Below are positions 17,824 to 25,975 of a DNA stretch of 53,165 bases, piece after piece (position 1 is the stretch's first letter; every line of letters starts with the position of its first letter). A program made the position numbers and the translations under genes. Where the stretch lies: the NCBI GenBank assembly GCA_900317425.1, contig ONGR01000014.1, forward strand, positions 1 to 53,165, given 5' to 3'. Source of the DNA: an uncultured Eubacteriales bacterium (GTDB taxonomy: Bacteria; Bacillota; Clostridia; Oscillospirales; Oscillospiraceae). The notes under the pieces are model-generated. The model was given only the letters and a program-made list of their open reading frames with translations, was not told the origin of the DNA and did no database searches.

Positions 17824-17851
17824 TTGACGTTTGCGGAGGGTTTGTTAAAAT
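17824..17851 (+). promoter_or_regulatory. Sigma-70-like promoter of the transporter/AtuA operon
   Basis: TTGACG (17824-17829), 16-nt spacer, TAAAAT (17846-17851). A sigma-54 reading (TGG...TTTGC at 17818-17833) has GG-to-GC spacing one nucleotide too long, so I favour the sigma-70 form. Confidence 0.5.
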
Positions 17852-17918
17852 GTAAACATAGAAAGCGGTGAGGAGTGTTTGCCGAGCCGCAAATAAAATA
17901 AATAGGGAGGAAACCACT

Positions 17919-19289
17919 ATGACCACTGCATTGGCAATTCTTGGTTTCGTCACCGTGGTCGCCATGATCGCGCTGATTATGACCAAAAAGCTGTCCCCCA
18001 CCGTGGCACTGATCATCATCCCCATCATCACCGGCATCATCGCCTGCTTCTTCATGGTGACGGATCCGGAGAACGCACCCGGCGTGGTAAACTTTGCCGC
18101 CAACTTCAAGAATCTGGGCAAGTTCATCACCGGCTCCAAGGGCATCGGCTCCGTGGCAGCCACCGGCGTCATGTTCATTTTCTCCATCCTGTTCTTCGGC
18201 ATCCTGACTGACGCAGGTACCTTCCGCCCCATCATCGGCGGCATCACCAAGATGATGGGCACCGACCCCATCAAGGTCTGCATCGGCACCGCCATCCTGG
18301 CCATGATCGTCCATCTGGACGGCTCCGGCGCTGTCACCTTCCTGATCTGCGTGCCCCCGCTGGTTCCCCTGTATGACGCGCTGAAGATGCGCCGCACCAC
18401 CCTGGCCACCTGCGTGGCCCTGTCCGCCGGCGTCATGAACATCATGCCCTGGGGCGGCCCCACCATCCGTGCCGCCAAGGCCATGGGCGTGGAGAACGTC
18501 AACGACCTGTTCCTGCCGGTTCTGCCTGCTGTCATCGTGGGCCTGGTCTGCGTGCTGGTCATCGCCTTCCTGCTGGGCCGCTCCGAGAAGCGCCGCATCG
18601 GTGACGTGCAGGTTGCCGCCGCCGAGTACATCGCCGCCGAGCTCTCCGACGAGCAGAAGGCGCTGCTGCGTCCCAAACTGTTCTGGGTCAACGTGCTGCT
18701 GATCGTGGCTGCCATCGCCAGCCTGCTGTTCTCCGGCTTCGCCCCCGCTGTGGTCTTCATGTTCTTCTACGTGCTGGCCACCCTCATCAACTATCCCAAC
18801 GTCAAGGACACCAAGGCCCGTGTGGATGCCCACGCCAAGAGCGCTCTGATGATGTGCTCCGTGCTGTTTGCCGCCGGCTGCTTCACCGGTATCATGAAGG
18901 AAACCGGTATGATCACCGAGATGGCCACCGCTCTGACCAACATCATCCCCGAGTCCATGGGCAAGCTGTTCCCCACCATCGTCGGTGTGATCTCCATGCC
19001 CGCGTCCCTGCTGTTCGACCCCGACTCCTTCTACTTCGGCGTGCTGCCTGTCCTGTCTGAGACCGCTGCCCGCTTCGGTGTGGAGGGCATGAGCGTTGGC
19101 CGTGCCGCTATCCTGGGCCAGATGACCACCGGCTTCCCCGTCTCCCCGCTGACCCCCGCCACCTTCCTGCTGCTGGGTCTGGCCGGCGTGGATCTGGGCG
19201 AGCACCAGAAGCACACCATCCCCTGGGCCTTCGGCCTGACCATCGTCATGCTGATCGTCTCCATCGTCATCGGCGCTGTCGCCATCTGA
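17919..19289 (+). CDS. CitMHS-type carboxylate transporter
   Basis: 456 aa. The ATG at 17919 follows AGGGAGGAAACC. There are about 12 hydrophobic helices and family features of the citrate-Mg2+/H+ symporter group of the ion-transporter superfamily, such as [19 protein letters not shown] (about 129-147) and a related second half around [18 protein letters not shown]. It should import an organic acid, perhaps as a metal complex, driven by protons or sodium. It is first in an operon with an AtuA-like protein and a small partner, under the palindromic operators, so its substrate is probably what those proteins process. Confidence 0.85.
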   Translation: MTTALAILGFVTVVAMIALIMTKKLSPTVALIIIPIITGIIACFFMVTDPENAPGVVNFAANFKNLGKFITGSKGIGSVAATGVMFIFSILFFGILTDAGTFRPIIGGITKMMGTDPIKVCIGTAILAMIVHLDGSGAVTFLICVPPLVPLYDALKMRRTTLATCVALSAGVMNIMPWGGPTIRAAKAMGVENVNDLFLPVLPAVIVGLVCVLVIAFLLGRSEKRRIGDVQVAAAEYIAAELSDEQKALLRPKLFWVNVLLIVAAIASLLFSGFAPAVVFMFFYVLATLINYPNVKDTKARVDAHAKSALMMCSVLFAAGCFTGIMKETGMITEMATALTNIIPESMGKLFPTIVGVISMPASLLFDPDSFYFGVLPVLSETAARFGVEGMSVGRAAILGQMTTGFPVSPLTPATFLLLGLAGVDLGEHQKHTIPWAFGLTIVMLIVSIVIGAVAI

Positions 19290-19333
19290 TCTGTATCTGA
19301 AACACTGTATTATCGCAGAGAGGAGTACTGTTT

Positions 19334-20677
19334 ATGAAAACGATTCGCATCGGATCCGGCGCCGGTTATGCCGGTGACCGTCTTGAGCCCTCCCTGGAGC
19401 TCATCGAGAAGGGCAACCTGGACTACATCAGCTATGAGTGCCTGGCTGAGCGCACCATCGCCATCGGCCAGCAGGCCAAGCTGAAGGACCCCAACAAGGG
19501 CTATAACGGCCTGCTGGAGCACCGCATGGAGAAGGCTCTGCCCCTGGCCTGGAAGCACAAGGTGAAGATTATCACCAACATGGGTTCCGCCAACCCCGAG
19601 GCCGCCGCCCGCAAGTGCGTGGAGATCGCCCGCAAGCACGGCCTGGACGGCATGAAGATCGCCTGCGTCACCGGCGATGACATCCTGCCCATCATCGACC
19701 GCTACGCCGACACCGAGGTGTGGGAGACCCACGAGCCCCTCAGCAAGCTGCCCGGCAAGATCGTCTCTGCCAACGCCTACATGGGCGTGGAGGGCATCGT
19801 GAAGGCACTGGAGCAGGGCGCCGACGTGGTCATCACCGGCCGTGTGTCCGACCCCGCCATCTTCATGGCCCCCATGATCCACGAGTTCGGCTGGAAAGAG
19901 GACGACTGGGATCTGTTGGGCAAGGGCACCATGGTGGGCCACCTGCTGGAGTGCGGCGGCCAGGTCACCGGCGGCTACTTCGCCGAGCCCGGCAAGAAGG
20001 ACGTGCCCGGCGTGGGCCATCTGGGCTTCCCCCTGGTGGAGGTGTCCGAGGACGGCAGTTTCTTCGTCACCAAGGTAGAGGGCTCCGGCGGCATGGTCAC
20101 GCCCGACACCTGCGCCGAGCAGATCTGCTATGAGATCCACGATCCCGAGAACTATCTGACCCCCGACGTGGTGGCCAATTTCAAGCAGGTGAAGTTCGTC
20201 CAGGACGGCCCGGACAAGGTGGTCGTCTCCGGCGCCACCGGCAAGGCCCGCACCAATACCTTCAAGTGCTCCATCGGCTATAAGGACTGCTTCATCGGCG
20301 ACGGTGAGATCTCCTACGGCGGCCCCGGCTGCCTGGCGCGTGCCAAGCTGGCTCTGGAGATCCTGAAGGAGCGCCTGGAGCTGGTGGCCCCCGGCCAGTT
20401 CGATGAGATGAAGTTCGACCTCATCGGCTGCAACAGCATCTACTGGAACCCCGACTATCAGTACAATGAGCCCAGCGAGGTCCGGGTCCGCGTGGCCGGC
20501 CGGGCCAAGACCAAGGAGATCGCCGATCTGGTCCCCAACGAGGTGGAGGCCCTGTACACCAACGGCCCCGCCGGCGGCTGCGGCGCTGTGAAGCGCACCC
20601 GCGAGATCGTCTCCGTGGCATCCATTCTGATCGACCGCAACGACGTCCATCCCGCCGTGCAGGTCTACACCGTTTGA
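19334..20677 (+). CDS. AtuA-like (DUF1446) protein
   Basis: 447 aa, starting after AGAGAGGAGTACTGTTT. The N-terminus IRIGSGAGYAGDRLEPSLEL and ITNMGSANPEAAARKC are typical of the acyclic terpene utilisation AtuA/DUF1446 family. The family is linked by gene neighbourhoods to carboxylic-acid catabolism, but its reaction is not established. It is cytoplasmic. The next gene encodes the small domain that is fused to this protein in some homologues, so the two probably form one complex. Confidence 0.85.
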   Translation: MKTIRIGSGAGYAGDRLEPSLELIEKGNLDYISYECLAERTIAIGQQAKLKDPNKGYNGLLEHRMEKALPLAWKHKVKIITNMGSANPEAAARKCVEIARKHGLDGMKIACVTGDDILPIIDRYADTEVWETHEPLSKLPGKIVSANAYMGVEGIVKALEQGADVVITGRVSDPAIFMAPMIHEFGWKEDDWDLLGKGTMVGHLLECGGQVTGGYFAEPGKKDVPGVGHLGFPLVEVSEDGSFFVTKVEGSGGMVTPDTCAEQICYEIHDPENYLTPDVVANFKQVKFVQDGPDKVVVSGATGKARTNTFKCSIGYKDCFIGDGEISYGGPGCLARAKLALEILKERLELVAPGQFDEMKFDLIGCNSIYWNPDYQYNEPSEVRVRVAGRAKTKEIADLVPNEVEALYTNGPAGGCGAVKRTREIVSVASILIDRNDVHPAVQVYTV

Positions 20678-20696
20678 GAAAGGAGCGAGTACTGCT

Positions 20697-20996
20697 ATGA
20701 AACTCTGGGAAATCGCCCACAGCCGCACCGGCGACAAGGGCAACATCTCCAACGTCTCCCTGATCGCCTATGATCCCAAGGATTTCGAGATGCTGAAGGA
20801 AAAGGTCACCCCCGAGCGGGTGAAGGAGCACTTCAAGGGCATCGTCAAGGGTGAGGTGGTTCGTTACGAGCTGCCCAACATCTGCGCGCTGAACTTCGTC
20901 ATGTACGCCGCTCTGGGCGGCGGTGTGACCCGCTCCCTGTCCGTGGATATGCACGGCAAGGGCCTGTCCTCCTATCTGCTGGATATGGAGATCTGA
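20697..20996 (+). CDS. AtuA-associated small protein
   Basis: 99 aa, starting 19 nt after the AtuA-like gene behind AAAGGAGCGAGTACTGCT. The opening WEIAHSRTGDKGNISNVSL is the signature of the small AtuA-related domain found C-terminal to, or next to, DUF1446 proteins. It is likely the partner subunit of the preceding gene product and is the last gene of the operon before a terminator. Confidence 0.82.
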   Translation: MKLWEIAHSRTGDKGNISNVSLIAYDPKDFEMLKEKVTPERVKEHFKGIVKGEVVRYELPNICALNFVMYAALGGGVTRSLSVDMHGKGLSSYLLDMEI

Positions 20997-21018
20997 GGGA
21001 CCCCTTTAGAAGAAAAAG

Positions 21019-21055
21019 CAGCGGCGCCGTGAGAAATCACGGTGCCGCTGTCTTT
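21019..21055 (+). terminator. Terminator of the AtuA operon
   Basis: 14-bp stem (CAGCGGCGCCGTGA / TCACGGTGCCGCTG) with a GAAA tetraloop, followed by TCTTTG. Confidence 0.8.
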
Positions 21056-21136
21056 GCCGCCGTTCCTGCTTATTCCGGCAAAAGGGGGCCGTACCCGGGC
21101 ATTTGAGCCCCGGCAGAAATATATTTTCATATTCTA

Positions 21137-21166
21137 TTCCCACAGATCGCCATTGTGTGATATACT
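21137..21166 (+). promoter_or_regulatory. Promoter of the NhaC-type gene
   Basis: TTCCCA (21137-21142), 18-nt spacer and an extended -10, TGA-TATACT (21158-21166). Confidence 0.55.
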
Positions 21167-21171
21167 CGCAG

Positions 21172-21210
21172 GGAGGTTCCCCGGCGGCATTGCCCGGGAG
21201 GGGGACCTCC
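21172..21210 (+). promoter_or_regulatory. 5' leader hairpin of the NhaC-type gene
   Basis: GGAGGTTCCCC (21172-21182) pairs with GGGGGACCTCC (21200-21210), with an inner GGC/GCC mini-stem. It starts within about 6 nt of the -10 box, so it forms the very 5' end of the mRNA, 32 nt before the start codon. Confidence 0.5.
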
Positions 21211-21242
21211 GAAATCAAAAGACTTTTGTATTGAGGTGGATT

Positions 21243-22631
21243 ATGGACAACATGGGTTGGATCTCTCTCATCCCGATCATTGTGGCGGTGACGCTGGCGC
21301 TGATCACAAAAAACACGGTGCTGTCGCTGGCGGTGGCCTGCATCATCGGCTGCTTTGCCTCCGGCATGGGCGTCTGGGGCTTCCCGTCCCTGTTGCTGGA
21401 GGCCCTGGGCACCCCGGACTTTATCTGGACGGCCCTCATCATCCTGTTCTTCGGCGTGATGGTGTCCTACTATGAGAAGAGCGGCGCCATCGACGGCTTT
21501 ACGCGGCTGGTCCAGCAGAGACATCTGACCCGCAAGGGCGTGCAGCTGCTGTCCTGGTTTTTGGGGCTGTTCTGCTTTGCCGACTCCATGTCCGGCCTGT
21601 TTGTGGGCTCCGTGATGCGCCGGCTCTCCGACAAGGCGAAGATCTCCCGGGAGAAGCTGGCCTACATCGCCGACGCCACCGCCTCGCCTCTGGCCAACAT
21701 CTGTCCCTACTCCAGCTGGCCCTCCTACGTGGGCGGCCTCATCATCGGCATCGGCTGCATTGCCGACCGGGAGAGCGCCCTGAAGCTGGTGTTCCGCTCC
21801 ATCCCCCTGAACTTCTACGCCATCCTCAGCGTGGTGCTGGTGGCGTTGGTCGCCCTGGGCATCGTGAAGGACTTCGGCCCCATGCGGAAGGCCGAGGAGC
21901 GGGCTCAGACCACCGGCAAGCTGATCCGGGACGGCGCCCAGCCCCTGTCCGCCACCTCCGCCCCCGCCAAGTCCTCCATCAAGGAGCGGATCGTGCTGAA
22001 CTTCATCGCCCCCACCGTGCTGCTGGTGCTCATCACCGTGCTGACGGAGTTCGTGGGCGGCGAGATGCGGATCCTGGAGGCTGTGACCATCATCGTGATC
22101 CTCATGTCCGCCTCCTTCCTGCTGCAGGGCATGCCCCTGCGGGAGCTGAACGAGGCCTTTACCGACGGCATCAAGGGCTCCATGCCCGCGCTGATGGTGC
22201 TGGCGGTGGCCTATCCGCTGAACACCCTCAGCGCCCAGATGGGCACCGCCAACTTCATCGTGCAGATGACGGAGGGCTTCCTGACCCCCGCCGTGCTGCC
22301 GGTGGGCATCTTCCTCATCTGCACGGTGCTGTCCTTCGCCACCGGCACCTCCTGGGGCACCTACGCCATCTGCCTGCCCCTGGCCATGCCCATGGCCTTC
22401 AACGCCACCGGCGGTGAGGCCACGCTGCTGGTGGTGGCCTGCCTGGCGTCGGTGCAGGGCGGCGGCGTCTTCGGCGACCACTGCTCTCCCGTCAGCGACA
22501 CCACCATCATGGCCTCCATGGGCGCCGGTGCCGACCACATCGACCACGTGAAGACCCAGCTGCCCTATGCCCTCCTGTGCGCGGGCATCGCGGCGGTGCT
22601 GTATCTCATCATCGGCATCGTGGCGGCGTGA
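21243..22631 (+). CDS. NhaC family Na+/H+ antiporter
   Basis: 462 aa. The ATG at 21243 follows GAGGTGGATT. About 11-12 transmembrane helices are visible. The motif ATGTSWGTYAICLPLAMPMA in the C-terminal half and VQGGGVFGDHCSPVSDTTIM are hallmarks of the NhaC/ArcD-like IT group. It may exchange sodium or an organic ion for protons; assignment inside the family is not possible by eye. It is monocistronic, with a structured leader and a strong terminator. Confidence 0.85.
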   Translation: MDNMGWISLIPIIVAVTLALITKNTVLSLAVACIIGCFASGMGVWGFPSLLLEALGTPDFIWTALIILFFGVMVSYYEKSGAIDGFTRLVQQRHLTRKGVQLLSWFLGLFCFADSMSGLFVGSVMRRLSDKAKISREKLAYIADATASPLANICPYSSWPSYVGGLIIGIGCIADRESALKLVFRSIPLNFYAILSVVLVALVALGIVKDFGPMRKAEERAQTTGKLIRDGAQPLSATSAPAKSSIKERIVLNFIAPTVLLVLITVLTEFVGGEMRILEAVTIIVILMSASFLLQGMPLRELNEAFTDGIKGSMPALMVLAVAYPLNTLSAQMGTANFIVQMTEGFLTPAVLPVGIFLICTVLSFATGTSWGTYAICLPLAMPMAFNATGGEATLLVVACLASVQGGGVFGDHCSPVSDTTIMASMGAGADHIDHVKTQLPYALLCAGIAAVLYLIIGIVAA

Positions 22632-22673
22632 CGCAGTCCGCGGCAAAGCACCAGGGAATATATCGAAAAACGA

Positions 22674-22709
22674 AAAGGGCAGGAGCCTCGGCTCCTGCCC
22701 TTTCTTTTT
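22674..22709 (+). terminator. Terminator after the NhaC-type gene
   Basis: Stem AAAGGGCAGGAGCC / GGCTCCTGCCCTTT followed by CTTTTT. It is symmetric, with A-runs on the left, and so also terminates the convergent minus-strand dehydratase operon. Confidence 0.9.
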
Positions 22710-22724
22710 GTGAGAGATGGCTCT

Positions 22725-22892
22725 TTACAGATGGGTATCCCGCTCGATCTTGTCGTAGTGCTTGAGCAGGAAGGGCTCGATGAGAGCCGTGAGCTTCATG
22801 TCCAGATTGAAGATATAGACGGTGAAGGTCACGACGAAAAAGCCCACAGCCACCAGCAGGAGCCGCAGAAGGATCGTTGCAGCTTTAGACAT
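22725..22892 (-). CDS. Small single-pass membrane protein (55 aa)
   Basis: On the minus strand an ATG follows AAAGGAGGAAAACC. The 55-residue product has one hydrophobic helix (about 6-28: TILLRLLLVAVGFFVVTFTV) and a charged tail ending KHYDKIERDTHL. It is the last gene of the dehydratase operon, 19 nt after the larger subunit. I do not recognise a family. The good ribosome site and operon position support a real gene, possibly a small membrane tether or transport accessory. Confidence 0.75.
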   Translation of the reverse strand: MSKAATILLRLLLVAVGFFVVTFTVYIFNLDMKLTALIEPFLLKHYDKIERDTHL

Positions 22893-22911
22893 GGTTTTCC
22901 TCCTTTATCCC

Positions 22912-24477
22912 TTACCAGGATTCCTCGTCATGCAGCACCTCCAGGGAGGGGTCGATGGGCTCCTCACGCATCACGGTGCGCATATAGTTGTTGATCTGAT
23001 CGCGGACGCCCTGACGGGAGATGATGCGGGGATCGAACAGGTCGTGGCCCACCCAGACCAGGTGGATGCCCAGTTCCCGGGCCCGGTCCTCGAACATGCC
23101 GTGCATGCCGTCCAGGGCCTTGCAGCTCATGTGCTCCCAGAGGATGACCATGTCGGCGTTGAACTGCTGGGTGAACTCCCACAGCTCGTCCAGCAGGACC
23201 TTGTAGCCGCCGTGGGTGCGGTTGCGCATGATCATGTTCTCCGTCAGCCAGGCCATGTCGTAGATGGCAGTCTCCCGGTTCTCGGGGGTGTCCTCCTCCG
23301 CCAGACGGCGGGTGGAGACCATGGACAGCATATCCGTCAGAGGCACGATGCCCCAGCAGTTCAGCAGCCAGACCAGGAAGTCCATGTAATAGTGGGACTG
23401 CACGCCCCAGACGATGGCCCGGTGGCGGTACTCCTTGGCGGCCATCTTCTTGGCCTTGAAGGCCTTCTCCGCCAGTTTGGTGATGCGGCGGTCCGCCTTC
23501 TCAAATTCCGGGATCTTGCCGCAGATGGCCATGTAGTTGGTCTCGGTATAGAGGGCCAGGTTGGAGCCAAAGACCTGGGGATAGGGGGTGCGGTTCATCT
23601 CCAGCCACTCCTGGCGGCAGCGGGTGGCGTAGTTGACCCGGCGGGCGCACTCAAAGTAGTGCTTCCAATCCCACTTCTCGCCGGTGTGCTTTTCGATGAA
23701 GGCGATGGCGTTGCGGATCTCCTGGGCGGCGTACTCCTGTACGTCGTCCTCCCGGTGGCGCAGGGGAGCGGCCAGCTGGAACACAGGGATGCCGTCCTCC
23801 AGCTCCAGGCGGCGGGAGATGACGCCGTTGCCCAGCAGGGAGCCGTCGCAGGTGGTGTTGCACTGGATGGCGCAGGCGCCCAGAACGGGTGCGTCGTCGT
23901 CGATGGAGACGCCGGCCTCGGCCTCGGGCATGGGACATACGTCACCGGCCAGACCGAAGGACTGGGCCACGTCGATGTAGTGCTCGGCGGCGTGCTGGTT
24001 CAGCAGCACGGACACGTAGGTGGAGGGAGTCTCGCGGCTGAGGCCCTTCAGTGTGGGGAAGCCCATCATGACGGCGGTCATCTCGTTCTCATCCACCAGG
24101 ACCACCTTCTTGGAAAACTCCGTGTCGTTGCCGATGCGGCGGTCGCCCCGGAAGAGGTTGTCCAGCAGCTTGGCCACGTCGTCGATGATCAGGTCCTGCT
24201 CCGTGTGGCAGATGCGGAGGTATTCGCCCCGCAGGCCCTGGGTGTGGCGGTCCACCATCATGGGAACGGCCAGATAGTTGGCCATCCAGCGGTAGCGGAA
24301 CATGGCCTTCACGTTCCGGGGCTTCATGACGAACTTGCCCAGGGTGGCCATGATGGTCAGCCAGCGGGAATAATCGTACAGGGTGTCCGCCAGGCCGCGC
24401 CACTCGCGGCGCTTGCGGACCTTGCCGCCGTCGATATAAAAGTCGCCGAAGCGATCGGCTCCGATCTCCTTAGCCAT
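22912..24477 (-). CDS. 2-hydroxyacyl-CoA dehydratase family subunit (larger, 521 aa)
   Basis: The protein belongs to the D-component family of 2-hydroxyacyl-CoA dehydratases / benzoyl-CoA reductase BcrB-C-like proteins, which hold a [4Fe-4S] cluster and remove water from 2-hydroxyacyl-CoA after ATP-driven one-electron activation. Family-like segments include AIQCNTTCDGSLLGNG (about 199-214) and WEHMSCKALDGMHGMFEDRA near the end, with likely cluster cysteines. At 521 aa it is longer than the usual 380-480. It overlaps the preceding gene by 8 nt (its ATG lies inside the upstream stop region), so the two are translationally coupled. No activator (HgdC-type) gene is in the window. Confidence 0.87.
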   Translation of the reverse strand: MAKEIGADRFGDFYIDGGKVRKRREWRGLADTLYDYSRWLTIMATLGKFVMKPRNVKAMFRYRWMANYLAVPMMVDRHTQGLRGEYLRICHTEQDLIIDDVAKLLDNLFRGDRRIGNDTEFSKKVVLVDENEMTAVMMGFPTLKGLSRETPSTYVSVLLNQHAAEHYIDVAQSFGLAGDVCPMPEAEAGVSIDDDAPVLGACAIQCNTTCDGSLLGNGVISRRLELEDGIPVFQLAAPLRHREDDVQEYAAQEIRNAIAFIEKHTGEKWDWKHYFECARRVNYATRCRQEWLEMNRTPYPQVFGSNLALYTETNYMAICGKIPEFEKADRRITKLAEKAFKAKKMAAKEYRHRAIVWGVQSHYYMDFLVWLLNCWGIVPLTDMLSMVSTRRLAEEDTPENRETAIYDMAWLTENMIMRNRTHGGYKVLLDELWEFTQQFNADMVILWEHMSCKALDGMHGMFEDRARELGIHLVWVGHDLFDPRIISRQGVRDQINNYMRTVMREEPIDPSLEVLHDEESW

Positions 24478-25675
24478 TTACGGCGCCTCCTTTCTGGATC
24501 TTCTTGATCTCCACGCTCTCCACGAAGGCCTGGACGCGGGTGCGCATTTGGCCGGAGGTGGCGATGGCATAGGGACGGTCCACCGCCAGAACGGGATAGC
24601 CGAACTCCTGGCGCAGGATGTGGGAGCCCAGCATCTTCTCATAAGCCCAGGGGTCGCAGAACTTCATCTGCTCGTAGATGATGCCGTCGGCGTTGTACTC
24701 CTTGGCAAGCTGTGCCACATACTCCCGGCGGCCGATCATCTTGGGCATATCCATGTAACGCGGGCACTGGCCCCGCCGGAGGTACTGGCGGCAGATCTGG
24801 GTCAGGGTGTCCTCCTCGTCGGTGAGACAGATGGGATCCCGGCCGGGGAGGGAGCCGTAGCAGTAGCGGTCGGCGCAGACGTAGGCGCCGGAATCCTCCA
24901 CCAGCTTGATGAAGTCCAGATCGTCCACCTCGGAGCCCACCACCAGGACCCGGGCACGGTAGGCCTTGGGGTCCAGAGGCTCCCGGGCCTTCAGCTCCTC
25001 CAGCGTCTCCTCCAGCTTGTCGATGAGGAGATACTTGGGGCAGGCGTAGGTAGCCAGGGTGATGACGTGGAACTCATAGCCGGTGATGGCGGGGCGGTCG
25101 CCCTTGCGGAACTCGCCGATGGCCCGGATCAGCTCGCACACCCGGTTGTGCTCCGCCACGGCACGGCGGATGGCATCGTCGGACACGTCGATGCCGTAGT
25201 GCTCCTGCAGGGGCTTGAGGATGTGGTTTTTGCACTGGAGCGTGTACAGGTTCAGACCGTTTTCGTCCCCCTTCATGGGGATCTCCATGTACTCGAAGAA
25301 GAAGTGCTCCTTGCCCTGGCCCATGGCCTTCAGCAGCTCCATGTTCTCCACGCAGCGGTTCATCATGGAGCAGCCGTCCGGCGTGATGATGCAGTCGGCG
25401 AAGTTGTAGCCGCCCTCCACGGCCCGCTCCAGCAGGGCGCGGCTGTACTCGCACAGGAAGCTGGTCAGATAGTAGGTGGCGATCTCCATGGAGCCGGTGC
25501 GGGGGGCCCGCAGACGGGCGGAGAAGGTACCGGGCAGGTTCAGCAGCGGCTCCGGCGTGTTCTCACACACGTAGCCCACGCAGACCTTACCGTCCTTCTG
25601 CGCCTGCTGGACCAGCTCGTTGTTGGCCTCCAGCAGGAGCTTTTCAAAGTAGATCAGGTGCTTTAGATCTTTCAA
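24470..25675 (-). CDS. 2-hydroxyacyl-CoA dehydratase family subunit (smaller, 401 aa)
   Basis: I chose a TTG at 25675 (MKDLKHLIYFEKLLLEANNE), preceded by GAGAGAGGGATGTC; an ATG 108 nt upstream has no site and yields a non-homologous tail. Conserved features include VCENTPEPLL (about 37-46), CSMMNRC (about 103-109) and KFCDPWAYEK near the C-terminus, which is typical of dehydratase D-component cluster ligands. It pairs with the overlapping 521-aa subunit to form the likely heterodimer. The substrate cannot be told from sequence alone; candidates are amino-acid-derived 2-hydroxyacyl-CoAs. Confidence 0.87.
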   Translation of the reverse strand: MKDLKHLIYFEKLLLEANNELVQQAQKDGKVCVGYVCENTPEPLLNLPGTFSARLRAPRTGSMEIATYYLTSFLCEYSRALLERAVEGGYNFADCIITPDGCSMMNRCVENMELLKAMGQGKEHFFFEYMEIPMKGDENGLNLYTLQCKNHILKPLQEHYGIDVSDDAIRRAVAEHNRVCELIRAIGEFRKGDRPAITGYEFHVITLATYACPKYLLIDKLEETLEELKAREPLDPKAYRARVLVVGSEVDDLDFIKLVEDSGAYVCADRYCYGSLPGRDPICLTDEEDTLTQICRQYLRRGQCPRYMDMPKMIGRREYVAQLAKEYNADGIIYEQMKFCDPWAYEKMLGSHILRQEFGYPVLAVDRPYAIATSGQMRTRVQAFVESVEIKKIQKGGAVNG

Positions 25676-25754
25676 TTGACATCCCTCTCTCAACAGATTC
25701 TCTCTCGGCGGGTGGTCGTGGCTTTCCGCGGAAGTGGAATTACTACACTTTATT

Positions 25755-25783
25755 ATTTTAATGCATGAGAGGAGGGAAGTCAA
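25755..25783 (-). promoter_or_regulatory. Promoter of the dehydratase operon
   Basis: Minus-strand TTGACT (25783-25778), 17-nt spacer, TAAAAT (25760-25755), 80 nt before the TTG start. Confidence 0.75.
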
Positions 25784-25881
25784 TTTTTCCTTTTATTTCG
25801 ACTTTTTTCACGAAAAAGCCTGAGGGTTTTTGTGAAAATGTTGGATTATATCCTCCCCCGGGGGATCGATCGACACAATTC

Positions 25882-25911
25882 TTGACACTTTCCCCCGATC
25901 TATGGTAGATT
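25882..25911 (+). promoter_or_regulatory. Promoter of the oxidoreductase-hypA operon
   Basis: TTGACA (25882-25887), 18-nt spacer, extended -10 TGG-TAGATT (25903-25911). It is divergent from the dehydratase promoter about 100 nt away. Confidence 0.65.
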
Positions 25912-25975
25912 TAGCATGAGGATATGTAAACTGGCTCAGAATGTCTGAGGCAAAACGAGAATGGAGGAAAGATAT

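Noticed and set aside
17818-17833. A sigma-54 -24/-12 promoter for the CitMHS operon
   Set aside because: GG and GC are 13 rather than 12 nt apart and the flanks fit the consensus poorly; the sigma-70-like reading is better. Left open in the findings.
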